Notes under the pieces: generated by a model
Database searches by the model: none
The model's input: the letters and a program-made list of their open reading frames with translations, nothing else
What the model was told of the DNA's origin: nothing
Assembly (NCBI RefSeq): GCF_900475415.1
Contig: NZ_LS483388.1
Location: 1,102,001 to 1,166,000 of the forward strand
From: Streptococcus porcinus
GTDB taxonomy: Bacteria > Bacillota > Bacilli > Lactobacillales > Streptococcaceae
Direction: 5' to 3'
Length of the DNA: 64,000 bases
Shown here: in pieces, positions 48,074 to 58,057 of the stretch
Layout of the letters: each line of letters begins with the position of its first letter
Position numbering within the stretch: the first letter of the stretch is position 1
Made by a program: the position numbers and the translations under genes

Positions 48074-48327
48074 ATGCTTTCTAACGTCATCTACACACTT
48101 TTAAGATAGCTTCGTCAATTACGGGAACGCTTACCCCCTATCTCATTTAATTTACTTTATTCAACGATATGTCTCACTTTTGCAAATAGACCCTTTTACT
48201 TGGGTCCACCTGGTATTTATTAAGATAACTATCAAATTCCTGCTAAATTTAAATCCCCCTCAGTATTATGCCAATAACACCTTAACTCTATCAGGTGCAG
48301 TTTCAAAAAATTTACTCTTCTAATGCA

Positions 48328-48371
48328 AAATAGGCCAACATTTGAAGTTACATTCAAATGTTGGCCTATTT
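48328..48371. terminator. strong bidirectional hairpin downstream of rgg
   Basis: A perfect 19-bp stem (arms begin AAATAGGCC and end GGCCTATTT) with a 6-base GTTACA loop. The T-rich right flank can end plus-strand rgg transcription about 255 bases past its stop. Confidence 0.65.
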
Positions 48372-48642
48372 ATTTGCTATAAGTTACGTTTATCATTTAT
48401 CTGTTACAACAAATCTGCTATTAAGTAGATAAAATTTTATGTTCGAGTTATAAGTATTTCTATGCGTTTGTAAGCAAACTAATTAAGAACTTACATGACA
48501 TCAACTCACTAAACAATTTTATTTATTTGTTAAGAGTATCATCCTTATCATAATTATTCTTGTCATTTTGAGTGATTTTTTGACAAAGATAACTAAAATA
48601 CCAATTTACATACATAAGATAAGAATATTATTTTAATCACTA

Positions 48643-48682
48643 AAAAAGCGTAGATCCACCATATGATGAATCTACGCTTTTT
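48643..48682 (-). terminator. terminator of rplJ-rplL
   Basis: Hairpin with arms AAAAAGCGTAGAT and ATCTACGCTTTTT, followed by T run on the minus strand, 37 bases after the rplL stop. Confidence 0.85.
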
Positions 48683-48718
48683 ATACTAGGCTTTCACCTT
48701 TAAACAATCAGTAGATGA

Positions 48719-49084
48719 TTATTTAAGAGTGATTGAAGCTCCTGCTTCTTCAAGTTTAGCTTTGATTTCTTCAGCTTCTGCTGCTGCAACACCTTCTTTA
48801 ATGTTAGCAGGTGCTCCATCAACAAGACCCTTAGCTTCTTTAAGACCAAGACCTGTGATTTCACGTACAACTTTGATAACTGCAACTTTTTTATCACCAG
48901 CAGATGTTAATTCTACGTCAAATGAATCTTTAGCAGCTTCTTCAGCACCACCAGCAGCTACAGCAGCTACAGGAGCAGCAGCAGTTACACCAAATTCTTC
49001 TTCGATAGCTTTTACAAGATCGTTAAGTTCAAGAATTGTAGCTTCTTTAATATCAGCAATAATATTTTCAATGTTCAATGCCAT
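48719..49084 (-). CDS. rplL: 50S ribosomal protein L7/L12
   Basis: A 121-residue acidic stalk protein with the N-terminal dimerisation helices ([29 protein letters not shown]), an Ala-rich hinge and the C-terminal domain with [27 protein letters not shown]. It binds elongation factors on the ribosome. Downstream of rplJ in the usual order; GGAGG precedes the ATG. Frames on the other strand here are shadows of its Ala codons. Confidence 0.97.
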   Translation of the reverse strand: MALNIENIIADIKEATILELNDLVKAIEEEFGVTAAAPVAAVAAGGAEEAAKDSFDVELTSAGDKKVAVIKVVREITGLGLKEAKGLVDGAPANIKEGVAAAEAEEIKAKLEEAGASITLK

Positions 49085-49149
49085 TTTTAATTTCCTCCAA
49101 ATAGATAATTGTTTAAGTTAATTGGTAACCAAGGTTACGACTTGACGCC

Positions 49150-49650
49150 TTAAGCTGCGTCTTCTTTATTTTCTGCAACTGCTTTAACAGCATATGCAAC
49201 GTTGCGAACTGGTGCTTGAAGTACTGAAAGTAACATAGAAAGCATACCTTCGCGGTTTGGCAATGTCGCAAGAGCCATGATATCTTCTTTAGAAGAAACA
49301 GCTCCTTCAATTGTTCCGCCTTTAATTTCAAGTGCATCAGCAGTTTTAGCGAAATCATTGATGATTTTAGCTGGTGCGATAACATCTTCGTTTGAGAATG
49401 CTACAGCAGATGGTCCAACGAAAACATCTTCCATTCCTTCAAGTCCTGCTTTAACAGCAGCACGAGATAAGATTGAATTTTTGATAACCTTGAACTCAAC
49501 GCCGCTTTCGCGAAGTGAACGACGTAGTTCAGTATCTTGACCAACTGTAAGACCACGCGAATCAACAACAACGATACTTGCAGCATTTTTCATCTTCTCA
49601 GCTACGATGTCGACTAGCTCAGCTTTTTTAGCAATATTTGCTTCACTCAT
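49150..49650 (-). CDS. rplJ: 50S ribosomal protein L10
   Basis: A 166-residue protein that anchors L7/L12 dimers to 23S rRNA. Features: [30 protein letters not shown] at the N terminus, [22 protein letters not shown], and a C-terminal helix for L7/L12 binding. Its mRNA leader carries the L10 control element. Preceded by GGAGG. Confidence 0.97.
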   Translation of the reverse strand: MSEANIAKKAELVDIVAEKMKNAASIVVVDSRGLTVGQDTELRRSLRESGVEFKVIKNSILSRAAVKAGLEGMEDVFVGPSAVAFSNEDVIAPAKIINDFAKTADALEIKGGTIEGAVSSKEDIMALATLPNREGMLSMLLSVLQAPVRNVAYAVKAVAENKEDAA

Positions 49651-49689
49651 TAGTTTTACCTCCGTAATTATTTTTTGTCTAGAGACAGA

Positions 49690-49816
49690 AAAAAATCGTC
49701 TCTAAACCTAGACACGAAAGTACAAATACGTTATTAAACAATATCGTTTTGTGCCTCGGTAGGAAATTTACGAGCCTTGCTCCCCTACTGTCTTAGGTCA
49801 GTTTTTTTCAAAACCT
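49690..49816 (-). ncRNA. L10 leader (autoregulatory element of rplJ-rplL)
   Basis: The minus-strand 5' region of rplJ shows the pattern of the Firmicute L10 leader: AAGACAGTAGGGG, GGCTCG and TTCCTACCGAGGCACAAA stretches that pair with one another. A later AGAGAC/GTCTCT hairpin with a U run in its loop (49681-49705) may be the terminator half. L10(L12)4 binding would end transcription early. Confidence 0.8.
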
Positions 49817-49821
49817 ATATC

Positions 49822-49850
49822 AGTATACTCTATTTAATAGTTCTTGTCAA
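49822..49850 (-). promoter_or_regulatory. rplJ promoter
   Basis: TTGACA, 17 bases, TATACT on the minus strand, just upstream of the L10 leader. Confidence 0.85.
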
Positions 49851-49880
49851 TAAAAATATTAAAATTTATTGCAAAATAAA

Positions 49881-49921
49881 GGTCAAAAAAGGTCAGTTTT
49901 TTATTGACCTTTACTGACCTT
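49881..49921. promoter_or_regulatory. two CtsR operators at the clpL promoter
   Basis: GGTCAAAAAAGGTCA (49881-49895) and, in opposite orientation, TTGACCTTTACTGACC (49904-49919) match the CtsR heptad tandem repeat. The second overlaps the -35 box, so CtsR would block clpL until heat or protein-damage stress. Confidence 0.88.
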
Positions 49922-49932
49922 AGGAGTATAAT
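49904..49932 (+). promoter_or_regulatory. clpL promoter
   Basis: TTGACC (49904-49909), 17-base spacer, TATAAT (49927-49932). Confidence 0.85.
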
Positions 49933-50058
49933 ACTATTTAGAAGGTAGTTGGCAAGCTATAAATAGCGGGCATTTAAATCTGATCTCTCTACTTCTTGTA
50001 TAGACTAAATGACCGTTTCCTTCATAAAAATCATATTACAATTAAAGAGGTAAAACTA

Positions 50059-52158
50059 ATGACAAAAAATTACGGAAGAGATTCTTTTGGAAATATGGAT
50101 GATATTTTCAACCAACTAATGGGAAATATTGGTGGTTACCAGACAGAAAACCGTCGCTATCTAGTCAATGGCCGTGAGATGACTCCTGAAGAGTTCAATC
50201 ACTACCGCCAGACTGGCAAGATACCAAATCAAACAAACAATGTGGCTACTCACTCTAAAAAACAAGTAATTAATAACAGTATTTTGGAAAAATTAGGAAC
50301 TAATCTAACTGAAGAAGCTCGTAAAGGAAATCTAGATCCTGTTATTGGACGCAATAAAGAAATTCAAGACACTGCTGAAATTCTATCTCGTAGAACAAAA
50401 AATAATCCCGTTCTTGTTGGCGATGCAGGAGTTGGGAAAACTGCTGTCGTTGAAGGTTTGGCTCAAGCTATTGTAGCTGGAGACGTCCCAGCTGCGATTA
50501 AAGGTAAAGACATCATTTCAATTGATATTTCTAGTCTAGAAGCAGGTACCCAATACCGTGGTAGCTTTGAAGAAAATATTCAAAATTTAATCACTGAAGT
50601 TAAAGAATCGGGCAACATTGTTCTATTCTTTGATGAAATCCACCAAATTTTAGGAGCAGGTTCTACAGGTGGCGAATCGGGATCTAAAGGGTTAGCTGAT
50701 ATTCTTAAGCCAGCCTTATCACGTGGTGAAATAACAGTCATCGGTGCTACAACTCAGGATGAATATCGAAATACTATCCTTAAAAATGCTGCTCTAGCAA
50801 GACGATTTAATGAAGTAAAGGTAAATGCTCCAAGTGCTGAAGATACTTTCCATATCTTGATGGGTATACGAAATCTTTATGAACAACATCATAATGTTAT
50901 TCTTCCTGACTCCGTATTAAAGGCTGCAGTTGATTATTCTATCCAGTATATTCCACAGCGTAGCCTTCCAGATAAGGCTATTGATTTATTAGATATGACA
51001 GCAGCACATTTAGCTGCCCAACATCCTGCTACAGATCTTCAATCTCTTGAAAAAGAAATTGAAAAACAGAAAAACAATCAAGAGCAGGCTGTGGAAAAAG
51101 AAGATTTTGAAGCAGCTCTCAAAGCAAAAACTAGAATCGAAGAATTACAAAAACAGATTGAAAACCATACAGAAGGTCAAAAAGTTACTGCCAATATTAA
51201 TGACATTGCTCAATCTGTCGAACGACTAACAGGAATACCCGTTTCCAAGATGGGAGCTAGCGATTTAGAGCGTCTAAAAGAAATTGCTAGCCGCTTGAAA
51301 GCGCATGTTATTGGTCAAGATCAGGCTGTTTCTGCTGTTGCAAGAGCTATTCGTCGAAACCGAGCTGGGTTTGATGATGGGAATCGTCCGATTGGATCTT
51401 TCTTATTCGTAGGACCAACCGGAGTCGGAAAAACTGAGCTAGCAAAACAGCTAGCACTCGATATGTTTGGATCCAAGGAATCCATTATCAGATTGGATAT
51501 GTCAGAATACAGCGACAGGACAGCTGTTTCAAAATTAATCGGCACTACTGCTGGTTATGTGGGTTATGATGATAACAAAAATACCTTAACCGAAAAAGTA
51601 CGTCGTAATCCTTATGCTATTATCCTTTTAGACGAAATTGAAAAGGCTGATTCACAAGTTATTACCCTATTACTTCAAGTCTTAGATGACGGTCGTTTGA
51701 CAGATGGACAAGGAAATACCATTGACTTCAAAAACACTGTTATTATCGCTACATCTAATGCTGGGTTTGGTTACGAGCATAATCTCGACAAGAAAGACAA
51801 AGAAATACCAATCATGGATCGACTTGCACCGTACTTTAGACCAGAGTTTCTCAATAGATTCAATGCCCTTATAGAATTCAAGAGTTTGACAAAAGATGAT
51901 CTGAAAGCTATCGTCAATCTGATGTTAGACGAAGTTGATAAAACTATTGTAAAAAAAGGAATCACGTTGGAGGTGGACGAAGATGTTAAAGATCAGCTGA
52001 TTGAGCTTGGTTATGATCCAACAATGGGAGTACGCCCACTTAGACGTGTTGTTGAACAACAAATCCGTGATAATATTACAGATTACTACTTAGAGCATCC
52101 TGAAATCAAAAAGCTCCATGCCCATTTGGAAAATGGAAAAATCACCATTGCTCCTTAA
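50059..52158 (+). CDS. clpL: Clp ATPase ClpL (stress chaperone)
   Basis: A 699-residue HSP100 protein with two AAA+ modules. The short N terminus [18 protein letters not shown] and [22 protein letters not shown] is typical of ClpL, which lacks the ClpC N-domain. Module 1: Walker [11 protein letters not shown], Walker [11 protein letters not shown]; middle coiled coil near 330-385; module 2: Walker [11 protein letters not shown], Walker [11 protein letters not shown]. ClpL acts as a chaperone/disaggregase in heat and penicillin tolerance and has no ClpP loop. The ATG at 50059 follows AGAGG; a 21-codon longer reading is rejected. CtsR-controlled by the operators upstream. Confidence 0.93.
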   Translation: MTKNYGRDSFGNMDDIFNQLMGNIGGYQTENRRYLVNGREMTPEEFNHYRQTGKIPNQTNNVATHSKKQVINNSILEKLGTNLTEEARKGNLDPVIGRNKEIQDTAEILSRRTKNNPVLVGDAGVGKTAVVEGLAQAIVAGDVPAAIKGKDIISIDISSLEAGTQYRGSFEENIQNLITEVKESGNIVLFFDEIHQILGAGSTGGESGSKGLADILKPALSRGEITVIGATTQDEYRNTILKNAALARRFNEVKVNAPSAEDTFHILMGIRNLYEQHHNVILPDSVLKAAVDYSIQYIPQRSLPDKAIDLLDMTAAHLAAQHPATDLQSLEKEIEKQKNNQEQAVEKEDFEAALKAKTRIEELQKQIENHTEGQKVTANINDIAQSVERLTGIPVSKMGASDLERLKEIASRLKAHVIGQDQAVSAVARAIRRNRAGFDDGNRPIGSFLFVGPTGVGKTELAKQLALDMFGSKESIIRLDMSEYSDRTAVSKLIGTTAGYVGYDDNKNTLTEKVRRNPYAIILLDEIEKADSQVITLLLQVLDDGRLTDGQGNTIDFKNTVIIATSNAGFGYEHNLDKKDKEIPIMDRLAPYFRPEFLNRFNALIEFKSLTKDDLKAIVNLMLDEVDKTIVKKGITLEVDEDVKDQLIELGYDPTMGVRPLRRVVEQQIRDNITDYYLEHPEIKKLHAHLENGKITIAP

Positions 52159-52184
52159 AATAAAATTTCTTTATTCGTCAACTT

Positions 52185-52228
52185 ACATTCTAATCCTCAA
52201 CTTTCCTCTAGGATTAGAATGTTTTTTT
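52185..52228 (+). terminator. clpL terminator
   Basis: Arms ACATTCTAATCCT and AGGATTAGAATGT around an 11-12-base loop, then seven T. Confidence 0.85.
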
Positions 52229-52290
52229 ATACGACTAATATCACTAGTATCTTCTCACAATCCAACACAGATGATTCTATTTACTTAACT

Positions 52291-52322
52291 AAAAGAAAAA
52301 GACTTAGCACTATAGCTAAATC
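52291..52322 (-). terminator. terminator of the 238-residue membrane protein gene
   Basis: Hairpin GACTTAGC-ACTATA-GCTAAATC (one mismatch) with TTTTTCTTTT following on the minus strand. Confidence 0.6.
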
Positions 52323-52384
52323 CTTTGCTTATTATGATTAGCCTTTGAAAGTTTCCCTTTTAAGGCTTGACGTAATAGATATCT

Positions 52385-53101
52385 TTATTTTGTAAATGCC
52401 ATTTTATCTTTTTGATTTGTTAAAACGACTTTTTTATCAGTTTTATTATACTTCAAGTTCACTTTTTTCCCCTGGCTCATAAAGATTTTCGCCTTCTTGT
52501 TAAGAGAATTGAACGCTACTCGATTCAGGAAACGATTGACTTTTCCTCTAGCAACCTGTGATGAAATGACTCCTGTGGCCTTATCATACTCACCATTTAC
52601 AGCATAAGCCCTTTTCATAAATTCCTCATCCAGCTGTTTTTGAATGTCTGCTTTTGTCGGTACTGATTGTTCAATGGCCGTTTTTACTTCTGGAGCTAAT
52701 TCATTTAAAGAGACATCGCTATCTTTTAAAATTTTACTCATTTCATTTTTATAATAATCTAAAATCTGTTGGCTCAGAAGGTCACGATTGACAGTAAGAT
52801 AGTAGGTCATCTCTACTCTATCTTTTTTTACTACCATTTTTAATTGAGGTTTCGAAATACTATTTTCAACGGTCATACCCAATTGTTTGTCTAATAATTT
52901 CAAGTCATTAGTGATATCTTTTTCATAAATTCCCTTAACAGAATTAGCTTTCCACGTTCCTTCTAAGTTTCCCTTCTGATATTTATAGTAAGCAGTAGCC
53001 CCTACTCCAACAAGGAGAAAAATAAAGAACAAAAAACTAACTATTTTTAAAAGATTGCGCGATTTTTGGGGTTTTACATCTAATATTGCACAATTATTCA
53101 T
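52385..53101 (-). CDS. uncharacterised single-pass membrane protein
   Basis: A 238-residue protein I do not recognise beyond being a streptococcal-type hypothetical. A cytoplasmic N terminus (MNNCAILDVKPQKSRN) leads into one helix (residues 18-38), and the rest is exported, Lys-rich and probably beta-structured, with the start LEGTWKANSVKGIYEKDI suggestive of a lipocalin-like or YceI-like 'GTW' strand. There is no lipobox, signal cleavage site or sorting motif. It stands between clpL and engB with its own terminator. Confidence 0.7.
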   Translation of the reverse strand: MNNCAILDVKPQKSRNLLKIVSFLFFIFLLVGVGATAYYKYQKGNLEGTWKANSVKGIYEKDITNDLKLLDKQLGMTVENSISKPQLKMVVKKDRVEMTYYLTVNRDLLSQQILDYYKNEMSKILKDSDVSLNELAPEVKTAIEQSVPTKADIQKQLDEEFMKRAYAVNGEYDKATGVISSQVARGKVNRFLNRVAFNSLNKKAKIFMSQGKKVNLKYNKTDKKVVLTNQKDKMAFTK

Positions 53102-53178
53102 AAAGGGTTCTCCTCCACTAGCATGGTATCATTTCCCTATTTCACAGTCAAGCATCTACTGCATTATTGGTATAAATA

Positions 53179-53204
53179 AAAAATACTTCAATTGAAGTAT
53201 TTTT
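53179..53204 (-). terminator. terminator of clpX-engB
   Basis: A perfect 26-base palindrome (AAAAATACTTCAA and its complement) overlapping the engB stop codon; U-tract on the minus strand. Confidence 0.75.
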
Positions 53205-53808
53205 AAACCATTGCTAAAATGCTATCCCAAGCCTGATCAATACCTAAACGATCAACTGACGAAAAGATAATAAACTGATCATTGGAATCAAAATTCAATT
53301 TCTTTTTAACCATTGCTTCATGTTTATTCCATTTGCCTCGCGGAATTTTATCAGCCTTTGTCGCAACAACAATAACAGGTATCTCATAATATTTCAAAAA
53401 TTCATACATTTGAACATCTTCTCCGGAAGGTTCATGTCGTAAATCAACTAAAGAAACAACTACTCTAAGATTTTCACGATTGACTAAATACTCTTCAATC
53501 ATTTTTCCCCATCTTGCACGTTCGGTTTTTGAAACTTTAGCATAGCCGTATCCCGGAACATCAACAAAACGAATCTTATCATCAATATTAAAAAAATTAA
53601 GTAACTGAGTTTTACCAGGTTTAGCTGAAGTACGGGCTAAGTTTTTACGCCCTAAAATAGTATTGATAAAACTTGACTTACCGACATTGGAACGTCCGGC
53701 TAGAGCTATTTCTGGAATATTATCTTGTGGGTAATGCGATTTGTTTGCTGCGCTCAGCAAAAGACCGGCATTGTGAGTATTTAGGACTTGTTCTTCTGTC
53801 ACGGCCAA
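53203..53808 (-). CDS. engB: ribosome biogenesis GTP-binding protein
   Basis: A 201-residue TrmE-Era-type GTPase (YsxC/YihA) needed for 50S assembly. G1 [13 protein letters not shown]3 DVPGYGYA, G4 ATKADK and G5 SSVDRLG are present. It lies six bases downstream of clpX, an order kept across streptococci and bacilli. Confidence 0.95.
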   Translation of the reverse strand: MAVTEEQVLNTHNAGLLLSAANKSHYPQDNIPEIALAGRSNVGKSSFINTILGRKNLARTSAKPGKTQLLNFFNIDDKIRFVDVPGYGYAKVSKTERARWGKMIEEYLVNRENLRVVVSLVDLRHEPSGEDVQMYEFLKYYEIPVIVVATKADKIPRGKWNKHEAMVKKKLNFDSNDQFIIFSSVDRLGIDQAWDSILAMV

Positions 53809-53814
53809 TTCTCC

Positions 53815-55044
53815 TTAAGCTATTTCCAAGATTGGTTTTGCAGTCCCATCAACAGCATCTTTTGTAATACGTACTTTGGTCACATCTTCTTGGCTAGGGA
53901 TTTCAAACATAAGATCTAACATTGTCTCTTCAATGATTGAACGTAATCCACGAGCACCAGTTTTACGAGCAATCGCTTTTTCAGCAATTGCATCTAAAGC
54001 TTCTTGATCAAAAGTCAGTTCCACACCATCGTAAGATAGTAAGGTTTGATATTGTTTGACAAGAGCATTCTTTGGCTCGGTCAGTATTTTTACTAAATCA
54101 CTGGTGCTAAGCTGTTCTAAGGCTGCAACAACTGGTAATCTTCCAATGAACTCCGGAATTAAACCAAAGGTTTGGATATCCTCAGAAATAATTTCTTGCA
54201 TATAGGAGGCATCTTCATCAATTTTGCGACTGTTTTGTCCAAAACCAATAATTTTTTCTCCCAATCTTTGTTTAACAATCTCTTCAATACCATCAAAAGC
54301 ACCGCCAACGATAAATAAAATATTTTTAGTGTCAATCTGTATCATTTCTTGGTTAGGGTGTTTACGGCCACCTTGCGGAGGAACAGAAGCAACAGTTCCT
54401 TCAATAATTTTCAAGAGGGCTTGCTGAACTCCTTCTCCTGATACATCACGGGTAATTGACACGTTTTCACCTTTTTTAGCAATTTTATCAATCTCATCAA
54501 CATAGATGATACCACGTTCAGCGCGCTCAACATTATAGTCTGCTGCCTGAATCAGTTTCAATAAAATGTTTTCAACATCCTCACCCACGTAACCAGCCTC
54601 AGTCAAGGAGGTAGCATCTGCAATTGCAAAAGGAACATTTAAGGTTTTAGCTAATGTTTGAGCTAGGAATGTTTTCCCAGAACCGGTTGGACCAATCATT
54701 AAAATATTTGATTTTTGTAGTTCCACTTCTTCATCATCGCGACTTTCTGCAAAAGAAACCCGTTTGTAATGGTTATAAACAGCTACCGACAAAGCTCTTT
54801 TTGCACGATCTTGACCAACCACATATTGGTTTAGTGTCTCTAATAATTCTTTTGGTTTAGGAACTTCTGTCAAATCAGCTAATACTTCCTCAGCTAATTC
54901 TTCTTTAATAATTTCTTGTGACAGGGCAACACATTCATTACATATAAAGACATTGTTACCTGCTATAATTTTTTTGACTTCATCCTGGCTCTTGCCACAA
55001 AATGAACAATGAACCTTGATATCAGTACTTCGATTTCCCGCCAT
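53815..55044 (-). CDS. clpX: ATP-dependent Clp protease ATPase subunit ClpX
   Basis: A 409-residue AAA+ unfoldase partner of ClpP. N-terminal zinc-binding domain CSFCGKSQ...CNECV; Walker [11 protein letters not shown]; Walker [14 protein letters not shown]; sensor and Arg finger regions with [11 protein letters not shown]; ClpP-docking loop IGF (KIIGFG). The ATG at 55044 gives the standard ClpX N terminus; an alternative GTG eight codons earlier adds a non-conserved stretch. Ribosome site is weak. Confidence 0.96.
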   Translation of the reverse strand: MAGNRSTDIKVHCSFCGKSQDEVKKIIAGNNVFICNECVALSQEIIKEELAEEVLADLTEVPKPKELLETLNQYVVGQDRAKRALSVAVYNHYKRVSFAESRDDEEVELQKSNILMIGPTGSGKTFLAQTLAKTLNVPFAIADATSLTEAGYVGEDVENILLKLIQAADYNVERAERGIIYVDEIDKIAKKGENVSITRDVSGEGVQQALLKIIEGTVASVPPQGGRKHPNQEMIQIDTKNILFIVGGAFDGIEEIVKQRLGEKIIGFGQNSRKIDEDASYMQEIISEDIQTFGLIPEFIGRLPVVAALEQLSTSDLVKILTEPKNALVKQYQTLLSYDGVELTFDQEALDAIAEKAIARKTGARGLRSIIEETMLDLMFEIPSQEDVTKVRITKDAVDGTAKPILEIA

Positions 55045-55075
55045 ATTTTCTAAACTTTCTCTTTTCACTCTTTAT

Positions 55076-55246
55076 TTAAAATAAGGTGCCATAAAAGGCA
55101 TGTATGGTATTAACTAAATTAGTAATGACATTTAGTAAAAACAAAGTGCCCAAGCCATAACGTTTTTTCTTAAATGCTGTCATTGCACAAAGAAAACAAA
55201 TGGCACACAAAAAAGCCGTAAATACCCCAAAAATACTACGTTGCAT
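55076..55246 (-). CDS. 56-residue membrane protein between dfr and clpX
   Basis: A short gene with a good GGGAGAG site nine bases before its ATG. The product has two hydrophobic stretches (VFTAFLCAICFLCAMTAF and GTLFLLNVITNLVNTIHAF) joined by a basic turn KKKRYG, so it is a small hairpin membrane protein. It lies within a tight dfr-(this)-clpX-engB run, 23 bases after dfr. Function unknown. Confidence 0.75.
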   Translation of the reverse strand: MQRSIFGVFTAFLCAICFLCAMTAFKKKRYGLGTLFLLNVITNLVNTIHAFYGTLF

Positions 55247-55269
55247 TAGTTAATCTCTCCCAACGACAA

Positions 55270-55767
55270 TCACTTTTTAACGAGAACATGAACCGTAAAA
55301 TCAAAAGGATTTTGTTCATCTTTCGCATAGAAAAACTGATCTTCCTCAATATAGTCATCTAAATTAATATCGGGACGATAAGTATCGCCTTCAAATTGAT
55401 GATGGACAACTGTTTTAATGATACGATTAAAATACCCTTCAAAACTTTTGAGGACTTTAGCACCACCAATGACGTACAGATTTTTTTCTTGGGCATGAAA
55501 CCATTCCAAAGCTTCTTCTAAACTAGTAACAGTTAGCACACCTTCTACATCGTACCGCTCATTGCTGGTCATCACCAAGGTTTGGCGATTAGGGAGAAGT
55601 TTAGCTTTCATCCCCTCAAACGTCACTCGTCCCATTAAAACAGCGTGGTGAAGTGTTGTATTCTTAAAATGTTGTAATTCTCTTGGAAGATGCCAAGGCA
55701 AGGTTCCATTTGAACCAATAATTCCGTTTTCATCTTCTGCCCAAATAGCTATTATTTCTTTTGTCAT
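55270..55767 (-). CDS. dfr: dihydrofolate reductase
   Basis: A 165-residue enzyme that reduces dihydrofolate with NADPH; trimethoprim target. Seen: AIWAEDENGIIGSNGTLPWHLPREL, with the acidic residue in the folate pocket expected in strand B, LMGRVTFEGM, and LYVIGGAKVLKSF. It follows thyA by 78 bases, matching the chemistry in which thymidylate synthase makes dihydrofolate. Confidence 0.95.
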   Translation of the reverse strand: MTKEIIAIWAEDENGIIGSNGTLPWHLPRELQHFKNTTLHHAVLMGRVTFEGMKAKLLPNRQTLVMTSNERYDVEGVLTVTSLEEALEWFHAQEKNLYVIGGAKVLKSFEGYFNRIIKTVVHHQFEGDTYRPDINLDDYIEEDQFFYAKDEQNPFDFTVHVLVKK

Positions 55768-55845
55768 CTTATTCTATCCTTAATGTCATTGATTCTATTT
55801 TAGCAAATTTTGTGATATTTTGCTTGAAAAAAATCCATGTTTCAC

Positions 55846-56685
55846 TCAGATAGCCAAATCAAAGCGCAATTGTGGTTTAACAGGATTATAATCTACTAAT
55901 TCAAAATCTTCAGCACAAATATCAAAAAAGTCAGTGCCATCTGGAACATTTAAAACAAGACGTGGCTTACAGTTGCTTGCTTCACGACTTAATAATTCCT
56001 CTGCCTGAGAAAATTGATTATCGTAAATATGTAAATTATTGACAAAGTAGAAGAATTTTCCGATTTTCCAGCTAAAATGTTTGGCAATCATCATTTGTAA
56101 AGCAACATATTGCATAGCATTAATATGATGTGCTACTAACATATCATTAGAGCGCTGTACTAGAGTAGCGTCCAGATAGATGTCACCGTCAACACGGCGA
56201 ACATCAAACATTGTCTGAAAAGCACAAGGTAGCAAACCTTCTGTTTCTTCGAATGCCTCGTAATCCCATAATGAAATCACATTTCTTCGATTCCAAGGAT
56301 TATCAGCCAGCTGTTTTAAAATTTTTGTCATGATATCATGTTTTTTAACTACAGCTCCATAGCGTTGCCCGATTGTTCTGGTATTTCCTACTTCCCAATC
56401 ATTCCAATAATGCACATTATATTTTTCTTCTAAAACATCTAAAGAATTAGATTGGTCTTGATAAATCCAAAGTAACTCTTTGATTGCTGATTTTATTGGT
56501 ATTGGCCGTAAAGTAGTGATAGGAAAGTCATCTTCAGCCAAGTTATACTCTGTGAAAACGCCAGTAAGATATTTTGAGTTAGCTGTTTGACCATCTTTAT
56601 ATTTTGGTCTTGCTTGCTCACTAAAAACACCAGTTTCCAAAATCTTTTGGATATTCTCTTTAAAAATCACATCTGCTCGTGTCAT
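55846..56685 (-). CDS. thyA: thymidylate synthase
   Basis: A 279-residue ThyA converting dUMP to dTMP with methylene-tetrahydrofolate. The nucleophilic Cys is in [13 protein letters not shown], the dUMP-binding Arg/Ser/Asn in [19 protein letters not shown], and the C terminus in PQLRFDLAI. First gene of the thyA-dfr-clpX-engB set. Starts after AGGAAG. Confidence 0.96.
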   Translation of the reverse strand: MTRADVIFKENIQKILETGVFSEQARPKYKDGQTANSKYLTGVFTEYNLAEDDFPITTLRPIPIKSAIKELLWIYQDQSNSLDVLEEKYNVHYWNDWEVGNTRTIGQRYGAVVKKHDIMTKILKQLADNPWNRRNVISLWDYEAFEETEGLLPCAFQTMFDVRRVDGDIYLDATLVQRSNDMLVAHHINAMQYVALQMMIAKHFSWKIGKFFYFVNNLHIYDNQFSQAEELLSREASNCKPRLVLNVPDGTDFFDICAEDFELVDYNPVKPQLRFDLAI

Positions 56686-56884
56686 GACGCTTCCTTTCTA
56701 GTTTATATACTGTTTCTTATTTTACCAAATTTTGAGGAAATAGCTAGAAGAAATATTAAAAATTAGGCTTCCCTAAGCATTTCTTTGGTTTGAATCATGA
56801 AACTAATAGTTGTTTTCTCTTTTTTCAGAAAAATTATGATAAAATATTAGGGAATATCTATTAGCATATTAAAGAAGGAACATT

Positions 56885-58057
56885 ATGAAAATTGGAATTG
56901 ATAAGATCGGTTTTGCAACTGGTCGTTATGTTTTAAATATGGATCAATTAGCTATCGCTCGTCAAACTGATCCAGATAAATTTACTAAAGGATTGATGCT
57001 TGATCGCATAAGTATCACACCGATTTCAGAGGATATTGTGACTCTTGCTGCTACTGCTGCTGACACAATTCTTGATCAAGAGGATAAAGAAAGTATCGAT
57101 ATGGTCATTTTGGCAACAGAGTCCTCCATCGATCAATCAAAAGCTGCCAGTGTTTATGTCCATCATTTACTTGGCATTCAACCTTTTGCCCGTTCAATTG
57201 AGATAAAAGAAGCCTGTTATAGTGCTACTGCTGCACTTGATTATGCCAAAGCTCATATTACTTTAAATCCTGACTCAAGAGTATTAGTTATCGCCAGTGA
57301 CATTGCCAAATATGGTATCAAGTCAGCTGGGGAACCAACTCAAGGTGCTGGCAGTGTCGCTATTTTAGTCAAAGCTAACCCCTCAATTGCTATCATTAAT
57401 AATGACAATGTCGCCCAAACACGAGATGTTATGGACTTTTGGCGACCAAATTACTCATCAACCCCTTACGTAAACGGAATCTTTTCTACTAAACAATACC
57501 TTGATTCCCTAAAAACAACTTGGAAAGAGTACCAAAATCGCCAGAACCTAGAGGTTACTGATTTTGCTGCTTTCTGTTTCCATATTCCTTTTCCTAAGCT
57601 GGCTTTTAAAGGCCTCAATAAATTATTCGATAAAGAAACACCCGATTCGCATAAAAAGCAATTAAACTTAGCTTTCGAAGCTTCTATTGCTTATAGCCGT
57701 CAAGTTGGAAATATCTACACAGGTTCACTATACATGTCCCTTCTTTCTCTTTTAGAAAATTGTCACACCCTACAGGCAGGAGATAAAATCGGCATGTTCT
57801 CCTACGGTTCTGGTGCTGTTAGCGAAATCTACAGTATCCAGTTAGTTGATGGTTACCAAAGCAGATTAGAAACTAACCGTCAGGCTTACTTGGATCAACG
57901 CCAAGAAATCAATGTCACTGATTATGAAACTATTTTTTATGCTGATAGTTCAGTTGATCAAGAAGGGAACCTTACTTTTGACGACTATTTAACCGGAGCA
58001 TTTGCTTTGAAATCTATCCAAGAACACCAAAGGATTTATGAAAAAAATGACAAATAA
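56885..58057 (+). CDS. mvaS: hydroxymethylglutaryl-CoA synthase
   Basis: A 390-residue thiolase-fold enzyme that condenses acetyl-CoA and acetoacetyl-CoA. The catalytic Cys is in EIKEACYSATAALDYAK, the catalytic Glu in the N-terminal VILATESS, and the His in FCFHIPFPKLAFKGL. It starts the mevalonate route to isoprenoids (undecaprenyl, quinones). A TGATAAAAT -10 lies about 35 bases upstream. Confidence 0.96.
   Translation: MKIGIDKIGFATGRYVLNMDQLAIARQTDPDKFTKGLMLDRISITPISEDIVTLAATAADTILDQEDKESIDMVILATESSIDQSKAASVYVHHLLGIQPFARSIEIKEACYSATAALDYAKAHITLNPDSRVLVIASDIAKYGIKSAGEPTQGAGSVAILVKANPSIAIINNDNVAQTRDVMDFWRPNYSSTPYVNGIFSTKQYLDSLKTTWKEYQNRQNLEVTDFAAFCFHIPFPKLAFKGLNKLFDKETPDSHKKQLNLAFEASIAYSRQVGNIYTGSLYMSLLSLLENCHTLQAGDKIGMFSYGSGAVSEIYSIQLVDGYQSRLETNRQAYLDQRQEINVTDYETIFYADSSVDQEGNLTFDDYLTGAFALKSIQEHQRIYEKNDK

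Larger units (their letters stand above)
48074..48718. other. 645-base gene-free stretch between rgg and rplL
   Basis: No convincing gene. It holds a stop-to-stop plus-strand frame of 72 codons without ATG (48110-48323), a small hairpin with GACCC/GGGTC arms near 48188-48206, a 19-bp perfect hairpin (48328-48371) and the rplL terminator. It may be scar sequence from past insertion, as it borders the accessory cluster. Confidence 0.6.

Noticed and set aside
48110..48323. 72-codon stop-free plus-strand frame between rgg and rplL as a transposase remnant
   Set aside because: No start codon at the front, no recognised motif and no terminal repeats. Kept only as a note on the gene-free stretch.
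48523..48615. 30-codon minus-strand frame (starts MYVNWYF) downstream of the rplL terminator
   Set aside because: It lies past a strong terminator, has no ribosome site and no promoter that I can see. Peptide-like composition alone is not enough.
48729..49121. 130-codon plus-strand frame opposite rplL
   Set aside because: It is the complement of the Ala/Glu-rich L7/L12 gene, with a Ser/Ala low-complexity translation and no ribosome site.
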